Source of the DNA: Pseudomonas kermanshahensis
Lineage (GTDB): Bacteria > Pseudomonadota > Gammaproteobacteria > Pseudomonadales > Pseudomonadaceae
DNA length: 64,000 nt
Assembly (NCBI RefSeq): GCF_014269205.2
Contig: NZ_JABWRY020000001.1
Coordinates: 3,906,001-3,970,000 of the forward strand
Direction: 5' to 3'
Shown one piece after another: positions 56,269-64,000 of this stretch (the stretch's first letter is position 1; the number at the start of each line of letters is the position of its first letter). A program made the position numbers and the translations under genes. The notes below the pieces were generated by a model that had not been told where the DNA came from, ran no database searches, and saw only the letters and a program-made list of their open reading frames with translations.

Positions 56269-57204
56269 TCACGCAGTAGCCGTATCCAGCAGCAGGCGCT
56301 GCTTGACCACCTCGACCAGGCGATCCGGCTGGAACTTGGACAAGAAGTTATCGCAGCCCACCTTCTTGACCATGGATTCGTTGAAACTGCCCGACAACGA
56401 GGTGTGCAGCACCACGTAGAGCTGACGCAAGCGGGCATCGCTACGGATCTCGGTGGTCAACCGGTAACCGTCCATCTCCGGCATTTCGGCGTCGGTGAAC
56501 ACCATCAGCAGCTTCTCGCACACATTCTCACCGGCGTCAGCCCAGCTTTTGAGCAGGCGCAGCGCCTTCAAGCCATCACTGGCCACGTGCAGCTTCATGC
56601 CCAGTTGCGACAGGGTGTCACGCAGCTGTGCCAAGGCAACGCTGGAATCGTCCACCAGCAATACTTCACGGCCTCTGGCGCGGGCCAGCACGGGGTCGGC
56701 AAGCCGTTCGCCGGAGACCTTGGCGTTGTACGGGACGATTTCTGCCAGGACCTTCTCCACATCAATCACTTCGACCAGTTTCTCGTCGACCTTGGTGATG
56801 GCGGTCAGGTAGTGCTGGCGCCCGGCACTGGTCGGCGGCGGCATGATCGCTTCCCAGTTCATGTTGACGATGCGGTCAACGCCCCCCACCAGGAAGGCCT
56901 GCACCGAGCGGTTGTATTCCGTGACGATGATAGTGCTGTCCGGCCCGGGTTGCAGGGGCCGCATGCCGATCGCCTGGGACAGGTCGATCACCGGCAGGGT
57001 CTGCCCACGCAGGTTGACCACGCCGCAGACAAAGGCATGGCGCTGCGGCATCAGGGTCAGCTTGGGCAGTTGGAGCACTTCCTGCACCTTGAACACGTTG
57101 ATCGCGAAGAGCTGCCGACCTGCCAGGCGGAACATCAGAATTTCCAGGCGGTTCTCGCCCACCAATTGCGTGCGTTGGTCTACTGTGTCGAGAATGCCGG
57201 CCAT
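56269..57204 (-). CDS. cheV: Chemotaxis coupling protein CheV
   Basis: 311 residues. N-terminal CheW-like domain (RLEILMFRLAGRQLFAINVF, VVNLRGQTLPVIDLSQAIG), then a receiver domain (VLLVDDSSVALAQLRDTLSQ) with phospho-acceptor Asp in LMVFTDAEMPEMDGY. CheV couples receptors to CheA and adapts by phosphorylation; pseudomonads have several paralogues. ATG at 57204. No other chemotaxis operon gene is adjacent; the next upstream gene is a divergent Hpt-like protein. Confidence 0.94.
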   Translation of the reverse strand: MAGILDTVDQRTQLVGENRLEILMFRLAGRQLFAINVFKVQEVLQLPKLTLMPQRHAFVCGVVNLRGQTLPVIDLSQAIGMRPLQPGPDSTIIVTEYNRSVQAFLVGGVDRIVNMNWEAIMPPPTSAGRQHYLTAITKVDEKLVEVIDVEKVLAEIVPYNAKVSGERLADPVLARARGREVLLVDDSSVALAQLRDTLSQLGMKLHVASDGLKALRLLKSWADAGENVCEKLLMVFTDAEMPEMDGYRLTTEIRSDARLRQLYVVLHTSLSGSFNESMVKKVGCDNFLSKFQPDRLVEVVKQRLLLDTATA

Positions 57205-57554
57205 TGGAAACCCCCAGGCTTGAGTCGAAAAAGTGTATTCATCCACCCTGTATCGGCGGGTTCACGCGCACCTTGACCCTTGCGGGAAAATGCCGAGAAG
57301 GTAATTGATATCACTTTACCATCATGCTTTACTGCGGGCACATCGAGGCAGGCCAGTGCCCGTTAGCACCTTGTTGCACCCTGGCCTCCCATCAGGGAAA
57401 CCCTTAGATGCAATCGGGTGCAACCTGATGTTCGCGATATCCATTAGCCATTAATGTGACGCCATTCTCATTGCATGAATGGAGTCAGGCTTTTGTTCGC
57501 TATCGTATCGCCGTGCCCGCCCCTTGCCCGCGCCCAACGCGCCCGAGCGTCCTG

Positions 57555-58061
57555 ATGGACAGTGCCTTATCGTTTGAAGGTGCGTTGCAAGACTTTCTGC
57601 TGGATGCGCAAGTCTTGCTGAGCCAGTCCCAGGAATGCCTGCAGCACCTGGAACTGATCGACAACGACGGAGACGCCTGCGGTTGCCTGAACACCGCCCT
57701 CGACACGCTCGCGAGGCGCGCCACCCGGCTGGACCTGCTCGAAGTTGCCCACTACGCCACCGTTCTGCAGCAATTGCTCGCACCGGCCTGCCAGCAGCAG
57801 CGCCTGCAACGTGAAGCCCTGCCCGCAACCGACGCTTGCCTGACCCTGCTGGCCTGGCAACTCGAGCTGATCGACCCGCGCACCGGGCAGCTGAACCTGG
57901 ATACCGGCGAACAAATCACATTGCTCAATGAACTGGCCAGCGTGCTCGATCAACCATTACCGCAAGCCTGTGCCGCCTGCGATGAGCGCGGCAGCCACTG
58001 CACTCACCCGCATACAGCCACAACAGCCGCCCAAGGCACGCACCCCCGCGTTTCACAATAA
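57555..58061 (+). CDS. Helical protein resembling a degenerate Hpt domain
   Basis: 168 residues from ATG at 57555. Residues 5-80 form helices with a pattern like Hpt/CheA P1 domains (ALQDFLLDAQVLLSQSQECL, LEVAHYATVLQQLLAPA), but the phospho-acceptor HxxKG is not present; the corresponding place reads LDTLARRATRLDLLE. The C-terminus is Cys/His-rich and Pro/Thr-rich (CAACDERGSHCTHPHTATTA). I do not recognise a named family. It is divergent from cheV and precedes a two-component pair by 371 bases. Confidence 0.5.
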   Translation: MDSALSFEGALQDFLLDAQVLLSQSQECLQHLELIDNDGDACGCLNTALDTLARRATRLDLLEVAHYATVLQQLLAPACQQQRLQREALPATDACLTLLAWQLELIDPRTGQLNLDTGEQITLLNELASVLDQPLPQACAACDERGSHCTHPHTATTAAQGTHPRVSQ

Positions 58062-58432
58062 CTAACAAAAGAGCAACTAAGGGCGTTGTTGGCCAAACTT
58101 GGAAGTTTCGCCAACTGTCGCCAGCACTGCGCGCGTGATTATTGCCCTAGTTACACTCGGCATGATTGACAGACGAATAGTGGCTGGCACTTTGCTATTG
58201 ACTCGAGTCGGACGAACGTGCCGAAACAGCCCGTAAACATGAGGTTTCAAAGCATTGCCCAACAGCGACCAACGCCGTGTGAAGTGTTACCATGCTCGCC
58301 AGCGACCGCCTTCAGCCGGCATCAAGGCTGATTGAGGACGTGCCCCGCAAAACATATAAAGTACTGCGCCAAAGCCTCTGCTAAGACTTGTGCAAGGCCT
58401 CCATCAGCAATACTTCAGTGGCTTTTCTATCT
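58062..58432. other. Intergenic region upstream of the NarX-like kinase
   Basis: 371 bases, less GC-rich than its neighbours. It should hold the promoter of the two-component pair. I see no gene, strong terminator or known operator. Confidence 0.45.
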
Positions 58433-59329
58433 ATGCTCCCACGCTTGAAGACTCTTCTGCGCTGCTGCTCCCGCACTGCCCTGCTGCGCTGGATGACGAT
58501 CGTGCTGTGCGTGGCCTCCATGGTCGCCAACCTGCTGCTGTACATGGCCGGCCAAGCGATACCGGCCAGCCTGTTGATGCTGCAGGTCGCGGCGATGCTT
58601 GGCGTTGGCCTGCACGTGGGCCTGGGGGCCGGGTCGATCCGCCTGCACCCGGCAGAACTGGCCAAGCGCATGCTGATGGTGCAGGAAAGCGAGCGCCAGC
58701 ACCTGGGTCGCGAACTGCATGATGACATCGGGCAACTGCTCACCGCAGCCAAGCTTCAGTTGCAATGGCTGCAACGGCGTATGCCCGATGAGTTGCACAG
58801 CCACTGCGACACCCTGCGCACCACGCTCGACAACGCGCTGAGCAACGTGCGCGATGTCTGTGCCCTGCTCAACCCTCGGCAACTGGCCAGCCTGGGCCTT
58901 GAGGCCAGCCTGCGTGCGCACCTGCTGCGCACGCTGGAAAAAACCGATGTGCACTGGAGCCTGGTCTGCAATCAACGCCTGGGCGGCATTGACGAAGCCG
59001 TCGCCATGGCGGTGTTTCGCATCACCCAGGAAGCCGTGACCAACATGCTGCGCCATGCCCAGGCGCGCAATCTGTCGATCCGCCTGCAACGCAGCCCCGC
59101 AGGGCTTGCCTTGATCATTCAGGACGATGGCCGCGGCTTTGTCCCCGCCAGGCACCCGGCCGAAGCAGGGCAACGCGGTTTGGCCGGCATGCAGGAACGG
59201 GTGACGGCCTTACAGGGGCGTCTCGACATCACCAGCCAGCTTGGCGTGGGCACGCAGATCGAAGCGCTGTTCCCGTGGCCGCCACGCACCCAGGAACGCG
59301 CCAGGAGCTTTACCGCCCATGACCTGTAG
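58433..59329 (+). CDS. NarX/DesK-type histidine kinase without a sensor domain
   Basis: 298 residues. Two membrane helices (about 20-40 and 43-66) are joined by a very short loop, so there is no periplasmic input domain. Then HisKA_3 (ESERQHLGRELHDDIGQLLT, with the phosphorylated His) and an HATPase_c domain (AVFRITQEAVTNMLRHAQAR, IIQDDGRGFVPAR, QRGLAGMQERVTAL). ATG at 58433; no clear ribosome site. It overlaps the response regulator by 11 bases. Confidence 0.87.
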   Translation: MLPRLKTLLRCCSRTALLRWMTIVLCVASMVANLLLYMAGQAIPASLLMLQVAAMLGVGLHVGLGAGSIRLHPAELAKRMLMVQESERQHLGRELHDDIGQLLTAAKLQLQWLQRRMPDELHSHCDTLRTTLDNALSNVRDVCALLNPRQLASLGLEASLRAHLLRTLEKTDVHWSLVCNQRLGGIDEAVAMAVFRITQEAVTNMLRHAQARNLSIRLQRSPAGLALIIQDDGRGFVPARHPAEAGQRGLAGMQERVTALQGRLDITSQLGVGTQIEALFPWPPRTQERARSFTAHDL

Positions 59330-59978
59330 ACTGCTGTTGGTGGACGACCACTCGCTGATCCGCGCCGGGGTCCGCGCACTGGTCTCCGACATCCCGGGCT
59401 ACTGCGTGGCCGGTGAAGCCGATGACGGCAACCAGCTGCTTGAGCACGTGCGCAACCTGGCACCCGACATCGTCCTGCTGGACATTTCCATGCGCTCGAC
59501 CAGCGGCCTCGATGCCCTGACACAGCTGCGCGCCAGCGGCAGCACCTGTAAGGTACTGATCCTGTCGATGCACACCGACCCGGACCTGATCATGCGTGCC
59601 CTGGAAAGCGGCGCCCATGGCTACCTGCTCAAAGACACCAGCGCGACCGAGCTGGAGCAGGCCTTGTGTGCCCTGCGCAACGGCGAGCGCTACCTCAGCC
59701 CGGCGATCGCCCACACCGTCATCAACCAGGCGCTGCTGCATACCCAGCACCGCAAGCAACCGAACCGCGACCGCCACAACCTGACCGCACGCCAGCTGGA
59801 AATCCTGCGCCTGATCGTGCGCGGCAAATCCACCCGGGAAATCGCCAGTGGCCTGGGGCTCTCGATCAAGACTGTGGAAACCCACCGTTCGCAAATCATG
59901 AAACGCCTGCAGATTCACGATGTGGCGGGCCTGGTGCTGTACGCGGTACGCGAAAAAATCATCAGCCTGGACGACTGA
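59319..59978 (+). CDS. NarL/LuxR-family response regulator
   Basis: 219 residues. Receiver domain with phospho-acceptor Asp55 (DIVLLDISMRSTSGLD) and Lys in YLLKDTSATELE, then a LuxR-type helix-turn-helix (LTARQLEILRLIVRGKSTRE, IASGLGLSIKTVETHRSQIM). AGGAG lies 12 bases before ATG 59319, inside the kinase gene; the two are translationally coupled. Targets unknown. Its last 17 bases overlap the convergent lipid kinase gene. Confidence 0.92.
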   Translation: MTCRLLLVDDHSLIRAGVRALVSDIPGYCVAGEADDGNQLLEHVRNLAPDIVLLDISMRSTSGLDALTQLRASGSTCKVLILSMHTDPDLIMRALESGAHGYLLKDTSATELEQALCALRNGERYLSPAIAHTVINQALLHTQHRKQPNRDRHNLTARQLEILRLIVRGKSTREIASGLGLSIKTVETHRSQIMKRLQIHDVAGLVLYAVREKIISLDD

Positions 59979-60849
59979 GCAACGGCGAGTCGACCGGCAA
60001 GTGCACCTGCAACGCGGCGGGCTTTGCCTCGAAGCGCAGGCTGTCGACCTGCAGCGGCTCACCGTCTAGGTTGATGTCCAGCCCCTGCGAGCTCTTGATC
60101 TCCACCCAGGGCAGCCTGGCCCGGACAAACAACCCATCCCCGGCCAGCAGGTCGCGCAACGCCCCCACCACTTCCTGCGGCGCTGGCAGTATGGCGACAT
60201 CCAGCAGGCCATCGTCTGCCAGCGCCTCCGGGCACAGTGCCTGCCCACCGCCGGCCTGCCGGCCATTGCCAATGCCCAGCGCCAGCAGATCACCCTGCCA
60301 ATGGAAGTCGGGGCCCTGTAGTTCCACTGAGGCCGCCTGCAACTCGCTGAAGCGCGACAGCCCCGTGAACAGGTAGGCCGCAGCCCCCAGGATCTTTTTC
60401 AGGTCCTCCGAGGTGTTGGCCGTAACCTGGCTGCCGAAGCCGCCGGTGGCCATGTTGAGGAACAGGTGATCACCGACCTGGCCCAAGTCGATAGGCCGCG
60501 CCGGAGTATTCAGCAATGCCAGTGCGGCGTCCGGCTCCAGTGGCACGCCCGCAGCCTTGGCGAAATCATTGGCGGTGCCCAAAGGCAACAGCGCCAGGCT
60601 GGCCTGGGCCGCTGCCAAGCCCATGGCTTCAGCGACATCGCGCAACGTACCATCGCCGCCGCCCGCGACAATATGGGTGTAGCCAGCGGCCAGCGCCTCG
60701 CCCACCAAGCGCTGAGCGTCCCCGGCTTCCCAGGTGACCCGCACATCCAGCACCCAGCCGCTCTCGCGCATCGCCAGCACGGCACTGCGCAGCGCTTCGT
60801 TCATCGCCTGCTTGCCGTGCAGGATCAACATTGCCTTGCGCCCTTGCAT
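59962..60849 (-). CDS. YegS/Rv2252/BmrU-family lipid kinase
   Basis: 295 residues, diacylglycerol-kinase catalytic fold. IVAGGGDGTLRDVAEAM is the nucleotide-binding motif, LLPLGTANDFAKAAGVP the second conserved loop, and DGLLDVAILPAP the C-terminal beta domain. YegS phosphorylates phosphatidylglycerol in vitro; the physiological substrate is uncertain. ATG at 60849 gives the usual MQGRKAMLILHGKQ start. Convergent with, and overlapping, the response regulator gene. Confidence 0.9.
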   Translation of the reverse strand: MQGRKAMLILHGKQAMNEALRSAVLAMRESGWVLDVRVTWEAGDAQRLVGEALAAGYTHIVAGGGDGTLRDVAEAMGLAAAQASLALLPLGTANDFAKAAGVPLEPDAALALLNTPARPIDLGQVGDHLFLNMATGGFGSQVTANTSEDLKKILGAAAYLFTGLSRFSELQAASVELQGPDFHWQGDLLALGIGNGRQAGGGQALCPEALADDGLLDVAILPAPQEVVGALRDLLAGDGLFVRARLPWVEIKSSQGLDINLDGEPLQVDSLRFEAKPAALQVHLPVDSPLLSRPG

Positions 60850-61014
60850 CGCGCTTCTCCAGGAAAAAATAGCTAACCCAGATCTCGACCACCGGCACAC
60901 ACCGATCGTTGCATGCCCCGCACAATAACACTGGATTTCACCCATTTTTTACACGCCCGCAAATGCGCGGCTATGCTCAGGAAAGCCACCTTTGACAAGT
61001 ATTTGACCCAGGTG

Positions 61015-61133
61015 AATATATCTAGCAAAAAGTCAAACTATTGACTTTTCATCACCTAAGTTCTGCTTCACCGACAGCCATGGACGCGCCCCGGCAGCAG
61101 TGATCGGCTGACTGCCGACGGGCGCGTCTTTTT
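61015..61133 (+). ncRNA. Candidate small RNA or leader attenuator
   Basis: No plus-strand gene precedes the strong terminator at 61083-61133. A TTGACA with AATATA 17 bp downstream could start a transcript near 61015-61020. The transcript would contain the hairpin AAAAGTCAA-ACTA-TTGACTTTT and end at the T-run, about 115 bases, 30 bp before the glycosyltransferase gene. It could be a free small RNA or a 5' leader that attenuates the next gene. No known family is recognised. Confidence 0.35.
61083..61133 (+). terminator. Intrinsic terminator upstream of the glycosyltransferase gene
   Basis: Stem GACGCGCCC / GGGCGCGTC extended by CGGCAG / CTGCCG with a two-base bulge, followed by TTTTT. Strong rho-independent signal without an obvious upstream gene on this strand. 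Confidence 0.85.
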
Positions 61134-61163
61134 ATCCGCGATCTGTAACGAGGGTTCCGGGTC

Positions 61164-62411
61164 ATGCGCATTCTCTGGACACTGCCCTACTTACCCTGGC
61201 CGACCACCAGCGGCGGCAAGACTCGGCAATACCACCTGCTGCGCGAACTTGCCCAGCGTGGCCACCGGATCACCCTGTTGGTGCAGTCCAAGATCCCCCT
61301 GAGCGATGCGGCCCGTGAAGCCCTTGAACCCTGGGTCGAACGCTTGATCGTGTTGCCCAGGCGCGCCCTGCACAGCCCACTCAACCTGCTGGCGTCACCG
61401 ATCATCGACTATCCCATGCGGGCGATCATCAATGGCTTGGCGCCCTGCCTGAGGCACCGCTTCGAGCAACTGCTGGACGAACCCTGGGACGTCATCCAGA
61501 TCGAGCACAGCTACAGTTTCCAGCCGTTCGAAAAAGCCCTGCAGGCACGCGGGCTGCCCTTCATGCTCAGCGAGCACACCCTGGAATCGGTGATGGGCGG
61601 CGCCTGCCATGACCGCCTGCCGCTGTGGCTGCGCCCGCTCAATGCATTCGACCGCTGGCGCTATCGGCGCTGGGAGCAGCGGGTGCTGCGCCAACCCAGC
61701 GAAGTGGTGGCGGTCAGCAGCCACGACGCCGAACTGATCGCCCAGATCAGTGGGCGCCCGGTAAATGTGGTGGTCAGTGGCGTGGACTGCGATTTCTACC
61801 AGCACGTGCAACCGGCGTTGCACAGCCAGCGCCTGCTGTTTGTCGGCAACTTCGAATATGGCTCGAACCTTGAGGCCATCGAATGGGCGCTGGAAGAGAT
61901 CATGCCGCAGGTGTGGATGAGTAACCCGGCCGTGCGCCTGGCCATAGCCGGCCACGCCCTACCAGCCAGCTGGAAGCTGCATTGGAACGACCCACGCATC
62001 GAGTGGGTCGGCTACCGCCCCGACCTGCGTGAACTGCAACGTCGCTCGGCACTGTTCTTCGCCCCACTGCTGTATGGCGGAGGGTCCAAGGTGAAGCTGC
62101 TCGAGGCGATGGCTGCGGGGCTGCCGGTCATCACCACCAGCAAGGGGGTATCAGGGCTGGCCGTGAACAACGGCGAACACTACTTGGGCAGTGACGATGG
62201 TGACCAACTGGCCCTGCTGATCACCCAACTGCTCAACCAGCCTTGGCGCATGGCCCAATTGAGCGAAGCCGGCCGGCAATTCGCCCGCCAGCGTCACGAT
62301 TGGAGCATTGCCGCCCAGCAATTGGAAAACGTGCACATGCGCCTCAACCAGGTGCAACCCGCCAGCGCCACGCCACTGGCGGGCGGCTGGCTTGGGCGCT
62401 CAACCAAGTAG
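61164..62411 (+). CDS. GT4-family glycosyltransferase
   Basis: 415 residues, GT-B fold. N-terminal acceptor domain begins MRILWTLPYLPWPTTSGGKT with the glycine-rich loop; the C-terminal donor domain has RLLFVGNFEYGSNLEAIEWA and the GT4 motif PLLYGGGSKVKLLEAMAAGL, where the donor nucleotide-sugar is bound. The tail after residue 395 is Pro/Ala-rich. Its product may be a surface polysaccharide, but no other polysaccharide genes are nearby. It overlaps the convergent moeA end by 12 bases. Confidence 0.87.
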   Translation: MRILWTLPYLPWPTTSGGKTRQYHLLRELAQRGHRITLLVQSKIPLSDAAREALEPWVERLIVLPRRALHSPLNLLASPIIDYPMRAIINGLAPCLRHRFEQLLDEPWDVIQIEHSYSFQPFEKALQARGLPFMLSEHTLESVMGGACHDRLPLWLRPLNAFDRWRYRRWEQRVLRQPSEVVAVSSHDAELIAQISGRPVNVVVSGVDCDFYQHVQPALHSQRLLFVGNFEYGSNLEAIEWALEEIMPQVWMSNPAVRLAIAGHALPASWKLHWNDPRIEWVGYRPDLRELQRRSALFFAPLLYGGGSKVKLLEAMAAGLPVITTSKGVSGLAVNNGEHYLGSDDGDQLALLITQLLNQPWRMAQLSEAGRQFARQRHDWSIAAQQLENVHMRLNQVQPASATPLAGGWLGRSTK

Positions 62412-63626
62412 CTCGCTGAAGGGGATGAACGGCACACTGTCGCCCTGCTTCGGCGTACTGCCTTCACGTACCTCGACCAAGCCCTCGGCCCAGGCCGCGC
62501 TGCGCAGTACGCCAGAGCTCTGGTTTTTGTAGATGCGCACCTGGCCCTGCTCGATGCGTGCGCGCAGGTACTCGCGGCGCGTACCTGGCTTGGGCCAGTC
62601 GAAGCCCGCTGGCATGTCGAAGCGCAGCGGCGTGACATCAGCCACGCCCTGACGGCGCAACAGATACGGCCGGGTCAGCAACCCGAACGTGACCAGCGTG
62701 GACGCCGGGTTGCCCGGCAAACCGATCACCGGGACGCCACGAAAGTGCCCGAACGTGAGCGGCTTGCCCGGTTTGATCGCCAGCTTCCACAAGGCCAGCT
62801 CGCCGGCCTCGCGCAGGGCGGCACCCAGGTAATCAGCCTCGCCCACGGAAACGCCACCGGTGGACAGAATCAGGTCGACATCGCCCAATGCCGCCAGGCA
62901 TTCACGGGTGCGCGCCAGGTCATCGGGCAAAATCCCCGCATCCCGCACCTCACAACCCAAGCGTTGCAGCCAGCTGACCAGCAAGCGGCGGTTGCTGTTG
63001 TAGATTTGCCCTGGCCCCAGGGGCAGGCCAGGCTCGATCAGCTCGTCACCGGTCGACAGCACTGCCACGCGCACCTTGCGCACCACATCCAGACGGGCCT
63101 GGCCAAGGGTCGCAGCCAAGCCCAGCTCGATCGGGCCCAAGCGTGTACCGGCGCTCATTACCTGCTCGCCCTGGCGTGTTTCCTGGCCTTGCGGGCGAAT
63201 GTTCTGGTCGACCTTCAGCGGTTCGAGGAAGCGCACCCGGCCATCGTCAGCCACTTCGGCGTTTTCCTGCATTTCGACGCAGTCGGCGCCAGCCGGCACC
63301 GGCGCGCCGGTGAAGATGCGGGCACAGGTACCCGGCTGCAGCGGCTGCGGCGCATGGCCGGCGAAGATGCGCTGGCTCACCGGCAAGGGCTCACCCTGCC
63401 AGTCCGCCAGGCGCAGGGCATAGCCGTCCATGGCGCTATTCGGCCAGGGCGGCAGGTCGAGCGAAGCCACCAGGTCACGCGCCAGCACGCGCCCCTCGGC
63501 GTCGGCCAGCGACACATTTTCGGTTTCCTGGATGGGTGCGGCTTCTGCCAAGGCCAGCAGCTGCGCCAGTGCGTCTTCCACCGGCATCAGGGGCCGGGCT
63601 TGGGCAGACTCAACCACGACTTTCAC
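62400..63626 (-). CDS. moeA: Molybdopterin molybdenumtransferase MoeA
   Basis: 408 residues. PPWPNSAMDGYALRLADW, RIFTGAPVPAGADCVEMQE, VAVLSTGDELIEPG and LSTGGVSVGEADYL are all MoeA signatures; the last contains the MPT-binding region. It inserts molybdate into adenylylated molybdopterin, which the formate dehydrogenase at the left edge would need. GTG at 63626 overlaps the moaB stop by 17 bases and gives a normal length; ATG at 63587 would lose 13 residues. Confidence 0.94.
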   Translation of the reverse strand: MKVVVESAQARPLMPVEDALAQLLALAEAAPIQETENVSLADAEGRVLARDLVASLDLPPWPNSAMDGYALRLADWQGEPLPVSQRIFAGHAPQPLQPGTCARIFTGAPVPAGADCVEMQENAEVADDGRVRFLEPLKVDQNIRPQGQETRQGEQVMSAGTRLGPIELGLAATLGQARLDVVRKVRVAVLSTGDELIEPGLPLGPGQIYNSNRRLLVSWLQRLGCEVRDAGILPDDLARTRECLAALGDVDLILSTGGVSVGEADYLGAALREAGELALWKLAIKPGKPLTFGHFRGVPVIGLPGNPASTLVTFGLLTRPYLLRRQGVADVTPLRFDMPAGFDWPKPGTRREYLRARIEQGQVRIYKNQSSGVLRSAAWAEGLVEVREGSTPKQGDSVPFIPFSELLG

Positions 63627-64000
63627 AGGCCGCTGCCTGCTTCAGGTGGGGCACGAAATTGCACGGGCGATGGCGGGCATCGAGCTGCTCGGCCAGGATG
63701 CCGTCCCAACCGGTGCGTACCGCATTGGTCGAGCCCGGTAAGCAGCACACCAGCGTGCCATTGGCCAGGCCAGCGAGGGCCCGCGATTGCACGGTGGAGG
63801 TGCCGATGTCGGCCACGGAAATCTGCCGGAACAGTTCACCGAAACCATCCACCTGTTTGTCCAGCAGGCAAGCCACGGCCTCCGGGGTGCTGTCGCGGCC
63901 GGTGAACCCAGTACCGCCGGTGATCAATACCACTTGCACTGCGTCATCGGCGATCCAGGTCGCGACCTGGGCGCGGATCTTGTACAGGTCGTCCTTGAGC
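63610..64000 (-). CDS. moaB: Molybdenum cofactor biosynthesis protein MoaB, C-terminal part
   Basis: The gene continues past the right edge; 129 codons are visible. VVLITGGTGFTGRDSTPEAV is the MPT-binding signature of MoaB/MogA/MoeA-like proteins, and LPGSTNAVRTGWDGILAEQL is the family C-terminus. In bacteria with MoaB and no MogA it adenylylates molybdopterin. Overlaps moeA, so one operon. Confidence 0.92.
   Translation of the reverse strand, partial: LKDDLYKIRAQVATWIADDAVQVVLITGGTGFTGRDSTPEAVACLLDKQVDGFGELFRQISVADIGTSTVQSRALAGLANGTLVCCLPGSTNAVRTGWDGILAEQLDARHRPCNFVPHLKQAAACESRG

Larger units (their letters stand above)
60850..61163. other. Divergent intergenic region with orphan terminator
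   Basis: 314 bases between the lipid kinase and the glycosyltransferase. They contain a promoter-like TTGACA near 60991, a perfect small hairpin at 61028-61049 and a strong terminator at 61083-61133. See the ncRNA candidate. Confidence 0.6.

Overview
The window is chromosomal DNA from a Pseudomonas, most probably the P. putida group. The evidence is the high GC content, the psrA/lexA-sulA divergence, the sthA, gapB/mfd and fadBA loci, a cinRS/cinAQ copper locus of the kind described in P. putida, and many REP/REPIN hairpins of the P. putida type (CGGGCTTGCCCGCG). I found no rRNA, tRNA, insertion sequence, prophage or CRISPR array.

Layout. Bases 1-212 hold the start of an fdsG-type formate dehydrogenase subunit gene that runs off the left edge. 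Bases 477-3419 hold a four-gene minus-strand operon (DUF2491, DUF350, DUF1190 lipoprotein, ATP-grasp amidoligase), the yjfK-L-M-C / ygiB-C type system of unknown function. Next comes sfnG (dimethylsulfone monooxygenase) with a very good sigma-54 promoter, a DUF3077 gene, and an arsR-arsC-arsH operon that lacks an arsenite pump gene. From 7.5 to 18 kb are a GNAT acetyltransferase, a Sel1-repeat lipoprotein, dusA, tal, a PhoD-like phosphatase, an HsbR/HsbA partner-switching pair with a PilZ protein, an MlaA homologue, a catalytically degenerate PhnX/HAD-like protein and a DUF4404 gene. The copper locus (queF/cinQ, cinA, cinR, cinS) fills 18.1-21.7 kb.

From 21.8 to 38.4 kb come the lipoprotein export genes lolC-D-E, a PilZ protein, a glycerophosphodiesterase, sthA, apbE, gapB, and mfd-csiV-SNF2/SWIM helicase. 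From 38.5 to 49.6 kb come nagZ, a YkuD-domain protein without a signal peptide, psrA, lexA-sulA, two small conserved proteins, topA, a DUF1653 gene and the beta-oxidation operon fadBA. The last part holds a universal stress protein, the ABC-F ATPase uup, the lytic transglycosylase slt, a MOSC protein, cheV, an Hpt-like protein, a NarX/NarL-type two-component pair, a YegS-type lipid kinase, a GT4 glycosyltransferase, and moaB-moeA, with moaB cut by the right edge.

Functional themes are sulfur scavenging, metal and metalloid response, SOS and fatty-acid regulation (two LexA boxes and two overlapping PsrA palindromes sit between psrA and lexA), cell-envelope maintenance and peptidoglycan recycling, and c-di-GMP/chemotaxis signalling. 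Most non-overlapping convergent gene ends carry a REPIN hairpin. The least explained items are the ATP-grasp/DUF350/DUF1190/DUF2491 operon, the pump-less ars operon, the pseudo-HAD protein, the YkuD protein next to nagZ, and a possible small RNA or attenuator at about 61.0-61.13 kb.
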